A stretch of 64,000 nt of DNA from Phoenix dactylifera. Taxonomy: Eukaryota; Streptophyta; Magnoliopsida; Arecales; Arecaceae. The DNA is taken from the NCBI RefSeq assembly GCF_009389715.1, contig NW_024067736.1, positions 620,001 to 684,000 on the forward strand, read 5' to 3'. How positions within the stretch are numbered: position 1 is the first letter of the stretch; each line of letters starts with the position of its first letter. Both the position numbers and the translations under genes were made by a program. Below are positions 42,201 through 52,627 of the stretch, in pieces. The notes under the pieces are model-generated. The model was not told the origin of the DNA. It was given only the letters and a program-made list of their open reading frames with translations, and did not search any database.

Positions 42201-45200
42201 TTTTCAGTTTGATCAAACTAAGAGTGAAGTTTCTCTGGATAAGGGGTATTTCCGTAATTCTGTTAAGTAAAGAAATGAAACTTGAATGTGCCATATTTCA
42301 TCAATTTCATTGGAATATCTTTTATTACTTCAATGTGCTAAACTAATCTTCAAGTGCAGAAAAACAGGATTAGAGTCGACCCCAAGTAGTTTGGAGTCGA
42401 CCCTGATACATTTGGCACGACTTAGCACGATGTGGCACAACCATAAAATACTTGGCACAGAGTTGGAGTCGACCCAGAAGTAATGGAGTCAATCCTGGCA
42501 CTCTTTGGCACACTTTGGCACAAAATGGCACAAATGACACAGACCTTGGATCGACCCCAGAAAACCTTGACCCCAGTCAAAAGAGCCAGAAAAGCAACTC
42601 TCTGGAGTTCCTGAGAGGGTCGACCCCAGATAACCTTAAGTCGACCCCAAGCTTGAGTCGACCCCAGGAAGGCATAAGTCGACCCAGCCTGAAGAATCAG
42701 AAAATCGGATCTCTGGAATCCCTGAAAGGGTTGACCCCACTGAAGCTTGAGCCGACCCCACTGTAGCTCGAGTCGACCGCAAGAGAAGTTGAGTCGACCC
42801 CAGCCCAGAAAGACAGAAAGACAAGTCTCTGTAAACCCTAAGAGGGTCGACCCCAGAAAAGTTTGAGTCGACCCCACTGTAGCTGGAGCCGACCCCAAAA
42901 ATACATGAGTCGACCCCAGTTTGTGGAACAGTAATTTGAGTCGACTCCAGATTTGCTTGGGTCGACCCCAGCACGACTGACAGCATAACGACTAGTTCTG
43001 CAGAAATAGTTTTTGAGTTTCCAACGGCTAGAAACGGCCAGTTTCTCCATTCCAACTGCTAGGGAGTTACTATTAGAGGTTGGAAAAGTATTTAAGGGGT
43101 ACTATTCATCAGTGGAAAGTATCTTTTGCAATTAAGAAGAGCATTCAAGTGAAAACCCTAGCCTTCAAGTATTTCATCAATTTGCTTCATTCAAAAATCC
43201 AAAAAGAAGGTTGTTGAGCACATTCAAAGAGAAATCAAGAGCTCCACCAACCCTTGAAGAGTGAAGCAACCTTATCAAAGAAAAGAAAAGCTTCAACAAG
43301 CGATAACTTTCTCTTATCTCTTCTTTGAATTCATATTTGTTTTATATGCTCATTTAGGAGCTTTATTCCTTGTATTTTCGCTCTTGTTGTAAGGTTTATT
43401 GGTGAGCCCGTAAAACCAACGAAATAGGTTGTTGGTGAGCCCGGAAAACCAACATAGATTTTTGATGAGCCGGAAAACCAATTGTAAAGGTTTTTGGATT
43501 GTGAGCCCGAAAAACAATCCAACTGTAATCCGAGAAATTATAGTGAATTTCCAAGGGGACGCTTGGGGAGTGGATGTAGGTGCCGTGAGGTGCACCGAAC
43601 CACTATACTTCTTGTGTGTTTGTATTGTCTTGTTTGTGTTTTCAATTTCACATATATAATTGACACTAACTAAATCACTCACACACACATCCATTAAGAA
43701 GAGTTAAGATCGAAAAATTTAGAAAACCCAATTCACCCCCCCCCCCCTCTTGGGTCGTCACATTGGGCAACAAGTAGTGGCTGCCTTCTCATAAAAATTT
43801 CAAAAAAATATATAAAGGGGCTGAAGCCCCTTTTTCATTTCAAAACAAAGGCCCCCAGATCCGGCACCGCAAAACAGAGGCCCCCTATCGTGCTAGATGA
43901 TAGAATACACACATTTAGCCCTTATGAACTTTGTATATTTTCCCTTTTAACTACATATATCATTTGGCAACTACTACATAAATACTTGATCAAAATTGGG
44001 GATGACAAATGAAAGCCAAGCAATCGCTTATGCATCCTCTAACAATTAAATCCACACCCGTTTAGAGTCTTTGGATAGGTGCATAGGCCTTCTCTTCGGA
44101 TAGGTGCATCCAGTTTATCACATTCTACCATAATGAGCCATGTTTACATAAAGGTTCTTTGCTTCATAACTATCAAGGCCCAGATCTCCTTGATGCATCC
44201 CTATCCCCTTCTCATTTGATTAAAACATTCTTCCATCACTTCACATCCTAGCAACCTATGTCATCATTCCATTTTGTATGAAGAAATAAAATCTTTTGCC
44301 ACAATGAAAAATTTTGTTAAATCAGCTCCAAATCAGACCAGCACTAGCAAGAAATTGTGCAAAAACCTTAACTGATGGCTTCATGACTGCAATACACCAT
44401 GCGAGGCAAATAGCAACCACCTCTACTTAAACAAAATAGAGGCAATCGATTAAGGTTGGGGACAAGCATAAGCGACCTGACCACAAACAACTTCTTTCAT
44501 GTTTCACAAGCTTGTCTCGATATAAAATTCCATCGACCATTAAACAGATTTATAGTTCAACTTTGTAAATTCACAAGCTTTTGCCTTGACATTCTATGGG
44601 AAAATACAGAAATTTTAAAATATAATGATGAGGTAGAATACCATCAAAGTGAAGGTGATTATTTTGATGGAACTACTAAATTGTGCTTATTTCCCACTTT
44701 CTTAATAATAAATTGATCGGGCTCTATTAACAGAAAATGTTTCAATTTGTCTCTTCTATCTCGTAGCAAGAGAATGATCTGTCCAAGAATATATGACATC
44801 TATTGCAAAATCTAGTTAATTAGCTTTTATGTTTTGTGTCTTGTACTATTGTTGTCATGTGCATACCCACTGATTCTTAGAACTTTAAAAGGTTTCTTAT
44901 GCATGTTTCAATTTGTGGATAATGTATTTTTTCATACCTCATATCAAAAGATAAGGAGCAGATATCTATCTTGCCACTTATAATGTCATTTCATTACTAT
45001 TTAGTGATCAAAAGGTTAAAAAACCATTTTCTAATTTCTATTATGAATACAGGAAAAGGTTAACTCTGCAAAAGTTGGATACCGTAGCCTTGTAGAACAT
45101 GGGAACACGTCACCACCCGTAAAAATTCTTCCACATGGGTTGCTAGAGGAGCTGCTCCAGATAGAATTATCCGCACTCTCCCGCCAAGCCCACCTTTTAC

Positions 45201-48200
45201 CTAAACAGATTATGAATCCAAAATTACAAAGAAGGGACAAAGAAGGATCACTGTACAGAACATACAGATAATATGCTTCTGGTTTTCTTAATTACCTTAT
45301 TAAAAACTAATTTATCAAAAATTGCAGCTGCATCCTCATGCTTACTTCCTTTTGACATGTTACGAAATTTGCTACAAAATCCCAACTCATGTATCAATAT
45401 TGAAGCCAGCGACAAGACAATCATCAAACTTTAGCCAACAAACTTAAAGTGTACAACATTGACTAATAGCTTTTTGTGGTGTTACATTTGAAAACATCTC
45501 AACAAACAAACGCTTCATGAAACATAGACCTAATGTCAAAAAAAAGAAAAGGAAAAAATGAGGGAAAAAGTTTGGAGAAGCACACCAAAAAGAACGTATA
45601 AGTGTGAAATAAAATAATCAAGTGAATACTACACATATGCATATATCCATAATAATAGTGCAAAAAAATGATTTGAAAACTAGAAATCGTACAAGACTTA
45701 CTATTTGTAAGCAATATTAAACAATGTACTCTTCAGGAGACCTCCTGATGAAATCTTTGATTGCAGTCCTAAGCAGTACAATAAAAGACAAAATAAGTCT
45801 TACATGGAGAAGGACAAATATCGATACCTTGAAAAGTAGAAGAGCAGTAACTACACTTGGTTGAACTGCATGTCAGTACAGAAAAAAGGAGAAACTTACT
45901 AAAATAAACATGTAGTGTTGCCCTCATATTGCCACAATATGTCGGTTTGATGTGGGTGGGCACGTCAAATGAGGAAAGCTAAGCAAATCTGGTCTACTAC
46001 ATAAGTGAAGAGCATTATGTTATTATATGACCCTAAGCTTTAATAAAGCCTCTTAATTTTATTTTGTTTTGTGTGCTAACCCTAGTAAATCCAGTGGTTT
46101 GCACAAAAACACCTACCATCGTCAGCTGTCTTGTGGCTGATAAATAGTAGCTTTACAACCCCAAGAGTAACTTTATCCTTTCAAATCTCTCTTGCTCCTT
46201 ATCCTTGGCTATTGGGCCAACATTCATTGGCTGAAACTGCTGAATACACCACCACACCAATGTCCAAAGGATGGCCGATTGGCCACCTAATCAGCATTAA
46301 AGGCCAAATAGATTTGCTTGCGGGGTTTTAATATTTCTGATGTGGGTTAGTCTAAAAATGGTTATCCGTGTCTTCTTCTTGCCTAAGGATTTCACTTTTC
46401 CAAACACTAAAAAGTATACCACACCTGAACTATGTTTTTACATATGTATTGGTCAAAAGCCTATGTTACATGGACATGCATTGGTGGGTAGGCGCAGATA
46501 TGTGTCTAAGCATCGGATCCTTTTAAGAAATAAGAATATCTTCTTATGGAACAACCATGGCCAACTGTCATCCCAATGTCCATGTTTAAGTGTTTGGTAT
46601 GGGTACCCAGACCAAATCAATGGGTGCAGGTAACATAGCACGAAGCTACAGAACATGAATGAGAATAATATCATTGCAAGATAAAAGTTGAAGCAAATAT
46701 CACACTATGCATAAGAATTTAATTAACAATATAATTAGATTGGCACACAAACATGTTGCAACCAACCGGCTTGAACACTTCCAACTCAAACACTACCTGT
46801 ATAGATGCGATCCAACACACGTGGAACAGCACAAAAGATAGTTGGCTTTAATTCCCCAATGTCTTCAACTAACAACTTGACATCCTGAAAATGACACCTG
46901 TAACTGAGGTGTTCTAATTAGATAAAAATGATAGCTTATCTTAAAAGGCTTACCCCACGCCAAAATCCAATTGAGGCCCCATGAAAAATGAACAACTCTT
47001 CAATAACACGGTCAAAGATATGAGCGAGGGGTAGATAAGATAAATAAACATCACCTTCATGCAACTGTGATAAATGCAAAAACAAACAAGCCAATATTTA
47101 GGAAAAAAGAGATGGTAAACCAAAAATTTATCGAGCCTTTCTTGTACCATAACCGTAATTTGTAGGCAGCCTATAAAAAACGAGATATGAAAAAGGGTAC
47201 AGTTCTGAATTTCACTCATAAGAGGAATTCCATCAAAATAATTTAGTAACAAGAGAAGGAGAAATGGACATACCTGCACATTCACACAATAAAGCAGCTG
47301 ATCAACACCAGCAATAAGAGTGATAATGCTATCATTCGAAATCATCACACCTTTAGGGTCACCAGTTGTTCCACTGGTGTACATTATAGTACATGTATCA
47401 GTTTTCTTCTTCAATGGAAGATCATATTGTTGATTACTTCCCTGTACATCACAATACCCAAGTCTTATTAAAAAAAAAAAGAAAACTCTAGAGTTTCATG
47501 ATGTACGTCCGGCAAAATGAAACTGTACAAAAAACAAAGACATATATTGTAAGCAAGGTGGACCCACTTGTTACACAACAGATAAAAAAAGACTGGCTGC
47601 ACATTCCATTTTAAATAGAACAATACTGTCAACAGAACATTGAGTATAACATGATACAGGATTCAACTTGAGTATCCAGAACCAATGGTAGAGATATGCA
47701 TTACTATTATGTACTGCATGTTAGAATATGAGATATGATAAAGAAGCAAAAGGGGAATAATCTAGAGAATAAGTCAAAAATGTTGATGAAGATCATCTCA
47801 AATCTATAAGTCGCACAAAATTGTAATTCACACAATAAACCAATTGCTGCCAACCATAGTCATCAGTTCCACTCATAAAGTTAAAAATTGATGCAGCCAG
47901 ACACAGATAATGGCATATAAATATCAATAGTCATAGTCTGGAGCAAGGTCCGCCGTACCGGTACCGGTCGGCATACCGGTGGCGGCCCGGACCGGTACGT
48001 ACCGGCCGGTACGGACCAGTATGGTAGACCATGGTCTGGAGTTTGATATTCATCATGTGCCTTTCTCAGTTCCTATCTTCTTTCAAAATATCATGTTGGG
48101 CCTGCTCAATCAATTTTCTCAAATTCTATCCCACTGTTAAAGTAATATCTAGTCTCTTCGTGTTCTTAAATCCCATCACAATGAGGGGTTGAACTTCTTG

Positions 48201-51200
48201 GAAATGACCAGCTGCTTCTCCCATTCACTCCAAATCCCCAACCACTTGTTCATTAAATTCTTGATGTTTCTTACAGTATGAGAAAGTTAAAAAAAATGAT
48301 CATTTGCTGATTGAATCCTGGAAAAAAATATTTACATGAATCTAGGATTCTTAACCTGCATTTTTACAAGCAATAGATTCCAGTTAAATCTCAATATTCA
48401 TGGTACAGAAGTAAGCAACAAATGCTAGCGAACATCCCGTTACCTATGCTTGTCTCTTTCTATCTTTTTTCGTGGCCTTATTATGACTAACCCATTACTC
48501 CCATTTCAACATAGATGAAATAAAAAGATAACTGGAAATCATTTAGGATCAGGGAAGGTCATTTAATGACACAACAAGGTTCACTCTAATGTAAGATCAT
48601 ATTATAGATATATAACAGCACATGACTTTATATAGAGTAAAAGATAGTTTATTCCAAAATAAAAGGAAGTGGCATTAATTACCATTAGATTTTATTCACA
48701 GGGAGGTTCTTACAAAGTATTTTTTTTCAATACTAAATTTGGAATAGTTAAAGCCATCAGGCATGCATTTGCAAAAAAACAAATCAAGCTCCTTGTCTCG
48801 AGAATAATTTTACATCAACATAACTGAGTGCTAAACAGAATGGCATGATGGACATATCATAATCAGCGCAAAAACTAAATATTTCTCATAAAAACTGGAA
48901 GTAAGGTAGTTTTCCAGATCCCAAGCATCATTCATAACATGTAAGGAACCTCGACAATTAAAACAACCTACCAAGAGCAAAAATTCATCCCATGAATATA
49001 TTGCCAAACCAGACTTTTCAACCTCATCTCTTTGCTCAGAGGTGACCTTGCCAAAACTAACAATTGCTGCATGTGAAATGATTGTATCAACATAACATAA
49101 AGGAATGCAGAAAGTACTAAAGTCAAAATGTTGAGAAATTACACTAAACTTACCTTTTAAGAATTTAGATGAGCTAGGAAGGGTTTTTGACACCTGGAAA
49201 ATTGAAACACCCACCCAAAATTGTTTAACAAAAATAACAATATTCACCATATAAATAGAACTGTGCAATACAATAAACAAAATTAAGTGCTGTGCTTAGA
49301 AACTTCCAGAAAACCCATACAAGGTGAACATTCCTTGATAGAGTCAAATTTCAGAGAAAGTGAATTCATTATTTCAATACGAATTCAACATGAACTGCTT
49401 CATAAATGAATAGTGACTGTAAACATGCATGCATAACTATAGTCATTGTTGTGATTAAACCTCTTCAACTTAAATGAGGTTAACTGTGAAGCAGAAGCCA
49501 ATGCTGAGGTTCCAAGAAAAATTGAGTAAATCTTTAAAAAGCGGGCCTGTAAAATTGGGCCAGAGTCCTGGCAAAGAAGTTTAGATAAGGAGGGGCTTGT
49601 CATGAAACCCGAGGCACATGGAGGACTACCTTATAAGTCGAATTTGAGTTTATTCAACTAGGGAGCAACTCTTTTGAAGCATCCCAAACTTGAAAGAGTC
49701 TAAATGAATAAGGAAGATGACAAGATTAAATTTTGGGAGTTGTGTTAATGTTCAGACAAATAAAATGCTACATGTCAGACTGAAAACCAGTCCCATATAC
49801 AGCACTTAGATGCAACTGTAAGGTCCATTTAGATGATAGTTATGAGATTAGCATTATTTTTATGGATCCAAGGTCTGGCACTGAGAATTTAAACCAGAGT
49901 TAAGATGCCTTAGGCAAATATGCTTCGAAGTACATGGAGTTCATTGAACTATCCCAATTTTTGGGATGCATATTTTTGTGTTACTGAAGTAGTTATAATC
50001 CAGAATTCCTGGGTCAAAGGAATACTATTATTTAACTGATGTATGCAAAGTAAGCTTAGATATTTCATAACCAAACACTAAACACAGGATACCTCTCCAA
50101 TCTTTTTCTCTTCTGCAAAAGCAATCTGAACCTCTGAATGACATAAAATGAATTCTACTGCACCAGCACCTACAGCCAAGATAAGGAACAAGAGTTGGTT
50201 TACAGCATTAATCATGAAAAGATAGAATGCAGACTCTACAATTAGTTTCTGCCCACTGTCACCATCCAGGATAAAGGGCACTTAAACTATTGTGACTGAG
50301 GAGCATGTGTCCTATCACAAGAATATTAGTACATGTAACGACATCACAAAAAAGCTGAATCATGTTTGCTGGCTGTAGTTATGTACTTATGTCATCAAAA
50401 TAATTGTTATAGCATATTAATGAAAATCAATGAAAGAAAGAGAACAATACATACCAAGAGTATCATATAAGGGAACACAGTAAATCCCATGAGCATTGCA
50501 AGCCTGCATAGGCCATGTGAATCCATAAGAAAAAAATAATAACTGAAAAACATGCAAGAAAGATTTCATTTACAACAAAAGCAATAAAGAGATACAAAAT
50601 AAAGCCATATGTTCCAAAATGGCAATTAAAATACTAAAAATTCAATATAAATGCTATTGTTTCTGAACAATAGTTAATCAAAATGAAGTTTTATGTTCAG
50701 TATTGGTGGTTCAAAAAGATTCCAGGCTTGATAAAAATGTTTAAAATAAAAAGTATGCACGTAAAGTACATTGTACCTCCATACTAATGACCCATTCAGG
50801 ACAGTTAGAACCATAGATGCCACAACGTCCACCCTGTCAAGGAGCAATAAGATCAACCAACTAACTCCAGAAGTTCATCAATGTATCACATTTTTGCTGC
50901 TCTATTTGAGAACAGTTGAAACAAAATCAAAAAAGATATACTCAGTGCGAATCAAGTTAGTAATCCATCCCTACAATTTGCAAAGGCTCAGAATATCAAT
51001 ATGGACTAAACTAGTGAACTTTAAACATACGAAGAGGTTGACAACATAAAAACTGTAGAACTCATAGCGAGACAACAATGCTGGAGGAGTGGATGTGAAG
51101 ATTTGATGACCATGAAAGAGTAGACAACTTTTGCTCAATCATGCTATTTTGATAAATGGAGTCTCAATATCTTAGATGCATGGAAAGGGTATTTTAACAA

Positions 51201-52627
51201 AGGACCAGTACCAATTTATGGCAGCAATCTCACATGAGGAGACACAAAACAATCCCAATTTTCCATGCCAGGGTGAAGGAAACGAGGGGGAGACTTGTAT
51301 CTTACTAAGCTACAGGACAGACAGCTATAGTAGATACCCTTCCGTTTCTATTTCATTTTTCACTACATTCCCTCCGTAAATAGCCCCACCTTTTCCAGAT
51401 AAACTAAGCTTGAAGTATCAAGCAGCATTACATTTTTTTTATGAAAAGGCAACCATATGGGGGGAAAACGACTGACCTATTGGTCAAACATTAAAAAAAA
51501 AAAAAAAACTGTAAATTGACGACATTCTCAGGGGTGTTAGGTAGGTAGAAGTTATCAAGAAAAAAACTAGACATCTTCAAACCGTTTATGTTTTTTTAAA
51601 ATATGATAAAATTTACGTCCAGACACCAACTAACCACCCACCTAATTAAACAAGGTACATCTTAGTCATACGGACACCTAACCACCGACCTAATTAAACA
51701 AGGTACATCTTAGTCATACCTGCTCGACCCCAAGAGTCCGTATCGAAGCCCCTAGCTTCATCACGACGTCATATACTTCTTTGTAGGTCATCCAGACATA
51801 TTTACCCGGCTGCAAAAAGTAAAGAAGGGAATCGATCCAACAAAAAGTCAAAAGATATACAAGGCGCCGATGATAGCATTGAGGAGGACTCACCTTTCCA
51901 TCAACAATTTCACGACGGCCCAGCATTCGGTTGTTGGGGCATCTCTCCACACTCATACTGAATCACAGATGCAACATATTGTCCAGAGCAGGAGGAAAAC
52001 AAACAACGAGAAGATTCGATCAAAAAAATCCTAAATTTGACTGCAGCATTTTCGATTTAAAGAATTTTATTCATAAAAACTGTCTCCAAGAAGGATCTGT
52101 CATGCTACTCAAAATGGATCCGTTCAAGGGAAAAAGAAACAAGAAAGAAACACAATCCGACAAAAAAAACCAAGAATAAACGATCGAAAAATCCTATTTT
52201 TGATTGCAGCATTGTTGATTTAAAGAATTTTATTCATATAAACTGTCTCCAAGAAGGATCTGACAAGCTACTCGAGATGGATCCGTTCAAGAAAAAGAGA
52301 AAAACAAGAACGAAAGACAACCCGACAAAAAAAACCAAGAATAAACGGAAGAAAGCAAAAAAATTGGGATTCTTGATCGGCACGATTATAACCATCGGCG
52401 ATGAAATTGACGCAGAGACTTCTTCGAAGGATTAAAGGGGGGGAAAAAAAACAGGAATAGAAACCGCGATCGTTGCTAAAATACCGGAATACATCCCAGC
52501 AACTCTCGACGCCGGGGACGGGCGGGGGAAAGCCGTCCTTGGCAAAGGCGCTCCGGTAGGTCGGTCCGACGGAGGGCCGGCCGTCGGCAGCCTCCCTCCC
52601 CTTCTCCACCTCTATAAGATGCCTCAT
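24248..52627 (-). CDS. LACS: long-chain acyl-CoA synthetase, LACS4-like (19 coding exons, 655 aa)
   Basis: The enzyme activates long-chain fatty acids with ATP and CoA; relatives of the LACS4 group act at the ER. Exons (high to low): 52627-52485, 51957-51894, 51809-51720, 50833-50777, 50503-50455, 50169-50093, 49193-49154, 49066-48972, 47441-47274, 47064-46954, 46884-46797, 45768-45702, 45371-45296, 45200-45083, 28729-28484, 28131-27992, 25324-25142, 25005-24886, 24283-24248. All junctions keep frame (1968 nt), and I see no stop or missing block. Motifs: [30 protein letters not shown], the AMP-binding [11 protein letters not shown] (226-236), [24 protein letters not shown] (413-422), [26 protein letters not shown] (512-525) and [14 protein letters not shown] near the C-terminus. 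An in-frame ATG at 52672 would add 15 residues; I prefer 52627 because it matches the family N-terminus. Intron 14 (28730-45082) is 16.35 kb and carries two retroelement insertions. Confidence 0.96.
29124..29128. repeat. 5-bp target duplication ACAAC (left)
   Basis: ACAAC precedes the 5' LTR and recurs at 40683-40687 after the 3' LTR, marking one insertion event. Confidence 0.9.
29321..30205. repeat. array of about 22 palindromes GAGTCGACTC in the 5' LTR
   Basis: The 10-bp palindrome GAGTCGACTC, usually as CGAGTCGACTCC, recurs about 22 times perfectly, with several one-base variants (GAGCCGACTC, GAGTCAACTC, GGTCGACTCC). Spacing is irregular, roughly 20-70 bp, and the sequence between copies is mostly unique. 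The array ends about 90 bp upstream of the TATA-like box. The 3' LTR has the same array at about 38910-39800. Confidence 0.95.
30297..30303 (+). promoter_or_regulatory. candidate LTR TATA box
   Basis: TTAAATA within GGCTTAAATAGCC lies just after the palindrome array and before the putative transcribed leader. A related solo LTR has TATTTAA at 43089-43095 in the same relative place. Confidence 0.45.
30630..30825 (+). other. hairpin array in the LTR leader, stems variable, loop constant
   Basis: A perfect 12-bp stem (CTTGATTCAATC with GATTGAATCAAG, loop AGGG) is followed by five small hairpins. Stems: GTTGGT/ACCAAC (30671/30691), CGATTGT/ACAATCG (30709/30728), GTCGGT/ACCGAC (30745/30763), GTTGT/ACAAC (30776/30792), GGTTGT/ACAACC (30803/30820). 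The loop is close to GAGCCTGGAAA each time. Both arms change together, so pairing is preserved. The same array is at 40223-40418 in the 3' LTR and, in diverged form, in the solo LTR. Confidence 0.85.
31092..31103 (+). other. primer binding site, initiator tRNA-Met type
   Basis: TGGTATCAGAGC, two bases after the end of the 5' LTR, is the usual Ty1/copia primer binding site complementary to the 3' end of initiator tRNA-Met. Confidence 0.95.
31138..32919 (+). CDS. gag: Sirevirus-type gag polyprotein (593 aa)
   Basis: Gag forms the virus-like particle of the retrotransposon. The N-terminus has the DUF4219-like [17 protein letters not shown], followed by a UBN2/Retrotran_gag region ([38 protein letters not shown]). 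There are two CX2CX4HX4C zinc knuckles, at residues 302-315 ([14 protein letters not shown]) and 543-556 ([14 protein letters not shown]), separated by a Lys/Glu/Asn-rich coiled coil (about 370-500). The large size and second knuckle fit Sirevirus gag. The frame is intact and ends in TGA at 32917-32919. The protease region starts 14 bases later in another frame. Confidence 0.93.
   Translation: MTTPFGSSHIEGQSTQRPPFFNGSDYSYWKARMRIFIQAQDYEMWTIILNGPYIPSIYVEGVTVPKLKKDWDDNDFRKAQLNAKAMNVLYCALDRNEFNRVSTCNSAKEIWDRLEVTHEGTNQVKESKINILVHKYELFKMDSNETITYMFTRFTDIVNGLKSLGKNYTNSELVRKILRCLPRSWEAKVTAIQEAKDLNKLPLEELLGSLMTHELTMKQHSEEESSHKKKVIALKSVSTNKDLSCSSSSEEEDNEGDDDEALLVRKFRRFINRKKSSHQRRGPSSSHHKDKGKKRKNEGIGCYECKKPGHFRAECPLLKKASKYKKKKVLVSTLSDSDTSSSSSDEEQVEKANLCFMANDNEVTSGTHLDFTFDELYDAFNELMDEYKTISIKNKELKLTNQSHLHKYDKLVKDKNFITKKNLELKTSNQMLIQKTNTLSKDNEKLAKEISELKKDKQTIGSNFTKDLDALKTEKQKLALELEKYKPFVEKFTYSSEKLEMILNSQRAVFNRVGLGYKPKNRKKLLSNFFVKAGESKTKKITCFCCGTLGHKANVCDYRKEKSKRKIKRVWVLKGTNITNHEGPKKTWVPKIV
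32933..36034 (+). pseudogene. pol: copia pol: protease (interrupted), integrase, reverse transcriptase, RNase H
   Basis: The pol frame opens right after a TAG at 32930-32932 with [11 protein letters not shown] and the aspartic protease motif [13 protein letters not shown]. It is stopped by TGA at 33134-33136, where related pol proteins have a sense codon, and is then open to 36034. Downstream are GAG-pre-integrase (WHRKLGHAS...CEACQYGK), an integrase core with acidic residues in [15 protein letters not shown] and [12 protein letters not shown], reverse transcriptase ([28 protein letters not shown]) and RNase H ([33 protein letters not shown]). The long part from integrase to RNase H is uninterrupted. 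Gag and pol are in different frames, so expression would need a shift or re-initiation in addition to the stop. Confidence 0.92.
36170..36360. repeat. second GAGTCGACTC(G) array, upstream of the extra ORF
   Basis: Six copies of GAGTCGACTC, mostly as GGAGTCGACTCG, lie between the pol stop and the extra ORF, with sequence between copies unlike that of the LTR. The array therefore occurs both in the LTRs and internally. Confidence 0.93.
36523..37981 (+). pseudogene. extra 3' ORF of the Sirevirus-type element (frameshifted)
   Basis: Two overlapping frames (36523-37104 and 37097-37981) form one former ORF with a frameshift near 37085-37100. The first part starts [14 protein letters not shown], is rich in Arg and Pro, and contains [19 protein letters not shown] and [18 protein letters not shown], resembling the 'putative plant transposon protein' type of domain (PF20167-like). 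The second part has [19 protein letters not shown] and [13 protein letters not shown], a Ser/Pro/Thr linker and a helical C-terminus with [18 protein letters not shown]. It sits where Sireviruses carry an env-like ORF, but I see no signal peptide or membrane segment. It is clearly more GC-rich than pol. Its function is unknown. Confidence 0.7.
38144..38722 (+). promoter_or_regulatory. multiple polypurine tracts before the 3' LTR
   Basis: AAAAAGGGGGAGA-like tracts occur at about 38144-38158, 38454-38464 (GAGGGGGAGAA), 38551-38562 (GAAAGGGGGAGC) and 38709-38722, the last abutting the 3' LTR and presumably the working plus-strand primer. Several spaced polypurine tracts are a described trait of Sireviruses. 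The DNA between 37982 and the LTR has no coding content. Confidence 0.8.
38723..40682 (+). repeat. 3' LTR of the Sirevirus-type element
   Basis: This copy matches the 5' LTR except for about 1% substitutions, loss of a 22-bp unit near 38932 and gain of a 21-bp unit near 39296, each containing one GAGTCGACTC. It ends GGGCAACA followed by the target duplication ACAAC. Confidence 0.96.
40688..41959. other. LACS intron 14 between the two retroelement insertions
   Basis: Non-coding intron DNA. It includes a purine-rich (GA)n-type tract at about 41680-41855 and, at 41600-41640, GTACGGTATCGTGCCG-like sequence that loosely resembles the GTACCGG-rich insertion at 47944. No gene is visible. Confidence 0.7.
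41680..41855. repeat. GA-rich simple sequence tract
   Basis: The plus strand is almost pure purine (GAGA, GAAAGAGAGA and GGGAGG units). Long open frames over it in several phases are artefacts of composition. Confidence 0.9.
42370..42975. repeat. GAGTCGACCC array in the solo LTR
   Basis: About 17 copies of GAGTCGACCC(C) or close variants (GGGTCGACCC, GAGCCGACCC, one GAGTCGACTC) at irregular 20-60 bp spacing occupy the position that the GAGTCGACTC array has in the other family, ending about 115 bp before a TATA-like TATTTAA. Confidence 0.9.
43399..43520 (+). other. hairpin array in the solo LTR leader
   Basis: Four units share the loop GAGCCCGNAAA. Stems: TTGGT/ACCAA, GTTGGT/ACCAAC (43431/43448), a unit with one mismatch (TTGAT/ACCAA, near 43463), and GGATTGT/ACAATCC (43496/43514). 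These correspond to the hairpins in the Sirevirus LTR at 30671-30825. Confidence 0.8.
43778..45082. other. remaining LACS intron 14 sequence
   Basis: AT-rich intron DNA. A short AAGGGGCTGAAGCCCCTTT inverted repeat lies at about 43816-43834. Nothing else is recognisable. Confidence 0.6.
47936..48041. mobile_element. 90-bp GTACCGG-rich foldback insertion with 8-bp direct repeats
   Basis: Within AT-rich LACS intron 8 sits a very GC-rich segment with many CCGGTAC motifs. It is flanked by GTCTGGAG at 47936-47943 and 48034-48041. The ends GGTCCGCCGTACCGG and CCGGTACGGACC are largely self-complementary. This looks like a miniature foldback element with an 8-bp target duplication, which is an inference. 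Confidence 0.5.

Larger units (their letters stand above)
41960..43777 (+). mobile_element. solo LTR of a related Sirevirus-type family (41965-43772) with AGTAG target duplication
   Basis: The LTR starts TGAGAATCAG and ends TGGGCAACA, with AGTAG at 41960-41964 and 43773-43777. No internal sequence is present, so it is a solo LTR left by LTR-LTR recombination. Its last 400 bp align with the Sirevirus LTR (hairpin leader, GTAATCCGAG, GCTTGGGGAGTGGA, CGAACCACTATA, CCCAATTCACCCCC, GGGCAACA). It carries an equivalent repeat array in which the motif is GAGTCGACCC instead of GAGTCGACTC. Confidence 0.88.
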
